The translations under genes and the position numbers were made by a program. The notes below the pieces were generated by a model. That model was not told the DNA's origin. It ran no database searches and saw nothing but the letters and a program-made list of their open reading frames with translations. A stretch of DNA of 15,735 nt, from positions 1 through 15,735 of the forward strand of contig JAGHDB010000178.1 of NCBI GenBank assembly GCA_021160155.1, read 5' to 3'. This DNA comes from Bacteroidales bacterium (GTDB lineage: Bacteria; Bacteroidota; Bacteroidia; Bacteroidales; UBA12481). Below, one piece after another: positions 14,070 to 15,735 of this stretch (within the stretch, counting starts at the first letter, position 1; each line of letters opens with the position of its first letter).

Positions 14070-15735
14070 TTAAAAATACCATTTGTGATGCTGCATCGAC
14101 CAGGGCCCGTTGGGTGTATCCAGCTGATGAATCCGCCTGACATGCAACAATATACTTTTTAAATAACTACTGTAATCCGGATCTGTAGAGCGTAATGAAT
14201 TGATCTTCACCCGCCCCGACGAATGAATGAATTTTCCGTCACCTATATAAAGCGCCACATGGGTCACCTTTTCAGGTTTCGTATCCGTGGCTCTTCGTCC
14301 GAAAAACAGCAGGTCACCGGGTTGCAGCACCCGGTCATCACCCGAAAATACCACCTCTTTTCCGTGCTTTGCCTGCTGCCAGGCATCCCTTGAAAGAATC
14401 ACACCATGCATCAGAAAAAGAGTCTTCATAAAACCGCTGCAGTCAATCCCGCGGGCTGAAGTCCCACCCCACAGATAGGGACGTCCCATAAAAGTTTCAG
14501 CCATCGAAATAATCGGAGCAAAATCCGGATATCGCTGTGCTGCAAACGCTTTAACGGGTACCGTATTCTTTTGGGGGATCATCCCCGACCTGCCGTCGGG
14601 AAGCCTGACGATTAAAGATTGCCCGCTTTCACGCACCACCTGAAGGATACATCCCATAGTCAGGTCACTAACCACATTATAGGGAGGTTCCGGGTTTTTA
14701 ACCTCCCCGAACTCTCCTGTAAAAACAACACGCCGGCTCTTTTTCCAGGCCTCCATCTCCTGTTCACTGAGCAGGGTAATGGCAGGAGCATCCACCCAGG
14801 TTACATACTGCTCGGGCGTTTGCACCTGATACCAGCTACCCTTTTTCTTTAACACCCGAAGCGGAGTCCCCATCAAAGCCTGCGAACTCAGCTCCTGCGA
14901 ATGACCCGGACGGGTGCGCAGATTACAAACCGAGACATCCACCAGGGCCCGCGACAGATCCCCGGTACGGGAGGTTACATCCATCTGATAAGTCCACTGG
15001 TTAAAATATAAATTGCCACCACGCCACTCTACTTCACCCCGCTGAAAATCATAAGGTTCGCTACGTTCATATTTTTTTGCCGGGGTAAAAGGGATCGAAA
15101 AATCATCATTCACGATCATCCGGTAGGCATCCATCCCGGTGAGGTAAAAATTCCGGACCAGCGGATCATCCGAATCCTGTAACCCGAAAGAGACATCCAC
15201 CGGAACCCAACCCGTTCCCTGAAAATAGACTTCACTCCAGTCGTGCAGGTTTTTATTCCCCGGATGCACATGCCACCCGCTCTGCCACCTGGCCGGAATT
15301 CCTTTATAGCGGCACATGTATATTAAGAGAAAAGTCTGCATGCCGCAATCTCCATGACGATAGGTCAGCACATAATCCGGGATGCAATCCATGATCGAAT
15401 ATTCCAGCGCCGATGCCCAGGGAATATTCTCATTGATCCAGTAATATAGCTTCTTCACAATCTTAAAAGGATCCGTCTCCCCGCCCACAATACGATCGGC
15501 TGTCTCCCTGACCAGCGGGGAGAAGATTACCTGGGGCGGGCGCTCTGCCGTAAACTTATGATATAACTCTGTCGTCGTGTCATACGGCTCAGCATGCAGC
15601 CTGCGCGGATCAAACCATTGTGCGGCCGAATGAAACCGGGCACGATAACTGAAAACCGCAGGCTTTCCCTTAACCGCCGGTTTTTCAATATACAGACTCC
15701 GCTGAAGTGCCCCCGGGGGGGCCAATGTATAAGAG
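14070..15735 (-). CDS. Transglutaminase-like/SH3/NlpC-P60 wall peptidase, 5' end outside window
   Basis: The frame stays open to the window edge, so the start and any signal peptide are missing; at least 555 residues are present. Domains in order are as follows. A transglutaminase-like fold has its triad in GDCG (Cys codon 15345-15347), LHDW (His 15243-15245) and PVDVS (Asp 15195-15197). One or two SH3b segments follow (CNLRTRPG and the LPDGRSGMIP region). Last is an NlpC/P60 domain with GIDCSGF (Cys 14439-14441), THVALYIGDG (His 14259-14261) and FIHSSG. Both active sites look complete. NlpC/P60-SH3 proteins of the YkfC type cut between gamma-D-Glu and the diamino acid and release L-Ala-D-Glu, the substrate of the epimerase that starts two bases downstream. 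The transglutaminase-like part may be a second peptidase; its target is unknown. Confidence 0.92.
   Translation of the reverse strand, partial: SYTLAPPGALQRSLYIEKPAVKGKPAVFSYRARFHSAAQWFDPRRLHAEPYDTTTELYHKFTAERPPQVIFSPLVRETADRIVGGETDPFKIVKKLYYWINENIPWASALEYSIMDCIPDYVLTYRHGDCGMQTFLLIYMCRYKGIPARWQSGWHVHPGNKNLHDWSEVYFQGTGWVPVDVSFGLQDSDDPLVRNFYLTGMDAYRMIVNDDFSIPFTPAKKYERSEPYDFQRGEVEWRGGNLYFNQWTYQMDVTSRTGDLSRALVDVSVCNLRTRPGHSQELSSQALMGTPLRVLKKKGSWYQVQTPEQYVTWVDAPAITLLSEQEMEAWKKSRRVVFTGEFGEVKNPEPPYNVVSDLTMGCILQVVRESGQSLIVRLPDGRSGMIPQKNTVPVKAFAAQRYPDFAPIISMAETFMGRPYLWGGTSARGIDCSGFMKTLFLMHGVILSRDAWQQAKHGKEVVFSGDDRVLQPGDLLFFGRRATDTKPEKVTHVALYIGDGKFIHSSGRVKINSLRSTDPDYSSYLKSILLHVRRIHQLDTPNGPWSMQHHKWYF

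Noticed and set aside
14070..15725. TTG at 15725 as the real start of the NlpC/P60 gene
   Set aside because: The frame stays open past this codon to the window edge and the protein would lack a signal peptide, so the true start is outside the window.

Overview
The window looks like a chromosomal stretch of a Bacteroidota bacterium, probably Bacteroidales-like; the genus cannot be told by eye. The reasons are a secreted GH78 rhamnosidase, the M14 peptidase and NhaC carrier types, starts without Shine-Dalgarno sequences, mid-range G+C with many CCG/CGG codons, and many exported proteins. It is densely coding: there is no gene-free stretch over 300 bases, and I see no rRNA, tRNA, CRISPR array, insertion sequence or integrase.

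Left end (1-2335, minus): the start of a nonribosomal peptide synthetase. It opens directly with an adenylation domain, followed by a carrier domain and a condensation domain cut by the window edge. No listed complete reading frame covers it because its stop lies outside the window. A 145-base divergent spacer (2336-2480) separates it from a plus-strand alpha-L-rhamnosidase (2481-5174).

Middle (5271-7786, plus): a tight three-gene unit of ABC ATPase, ABC-2 permease and an exported LolA-like protein. The signal peptide of the third gene is largely made by a 9-base tandem repeat coding Leu-Asn-Leu. A minus-strand extended SDR gene (7734-8747) runs into the end of this unit, with a 53-base convergent overlap.

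Right part (8879-15735): a plus-strand M14 zinc carboxypeptidase meets a minus-strand four-gene operon tail to tail. Read 5' to 3' on the minus strand, the operon is: a transglutaminase-SH3-NlpC/P60 peptidase (start outside the window), a Tat-exported dipeptide epimerase of the L-Ala-D/L-Glu type, a PLP enzyme of the D-cysteine desulfhydrase/ACC deaminase family, and an NhaC-family carrier. The most economical reading is a salvage route for cell-wall peptides. The NlpC/P60 enzyme would release L-Ala-D-Glu outside the cytoplasm, the epimerase would convert it to L-Ala-L-Glu there, and the last two genes would process and move a small amino-acid-derived solute. The M14 peptidase may contribute but is on the other strand.

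Two sequence oddities deserve attention. The M14 gene appears to have lost its signal peptide through one extra A in an A7 run just after the natural ATG. The LolA-like gene has the repeat-built signal peptide.
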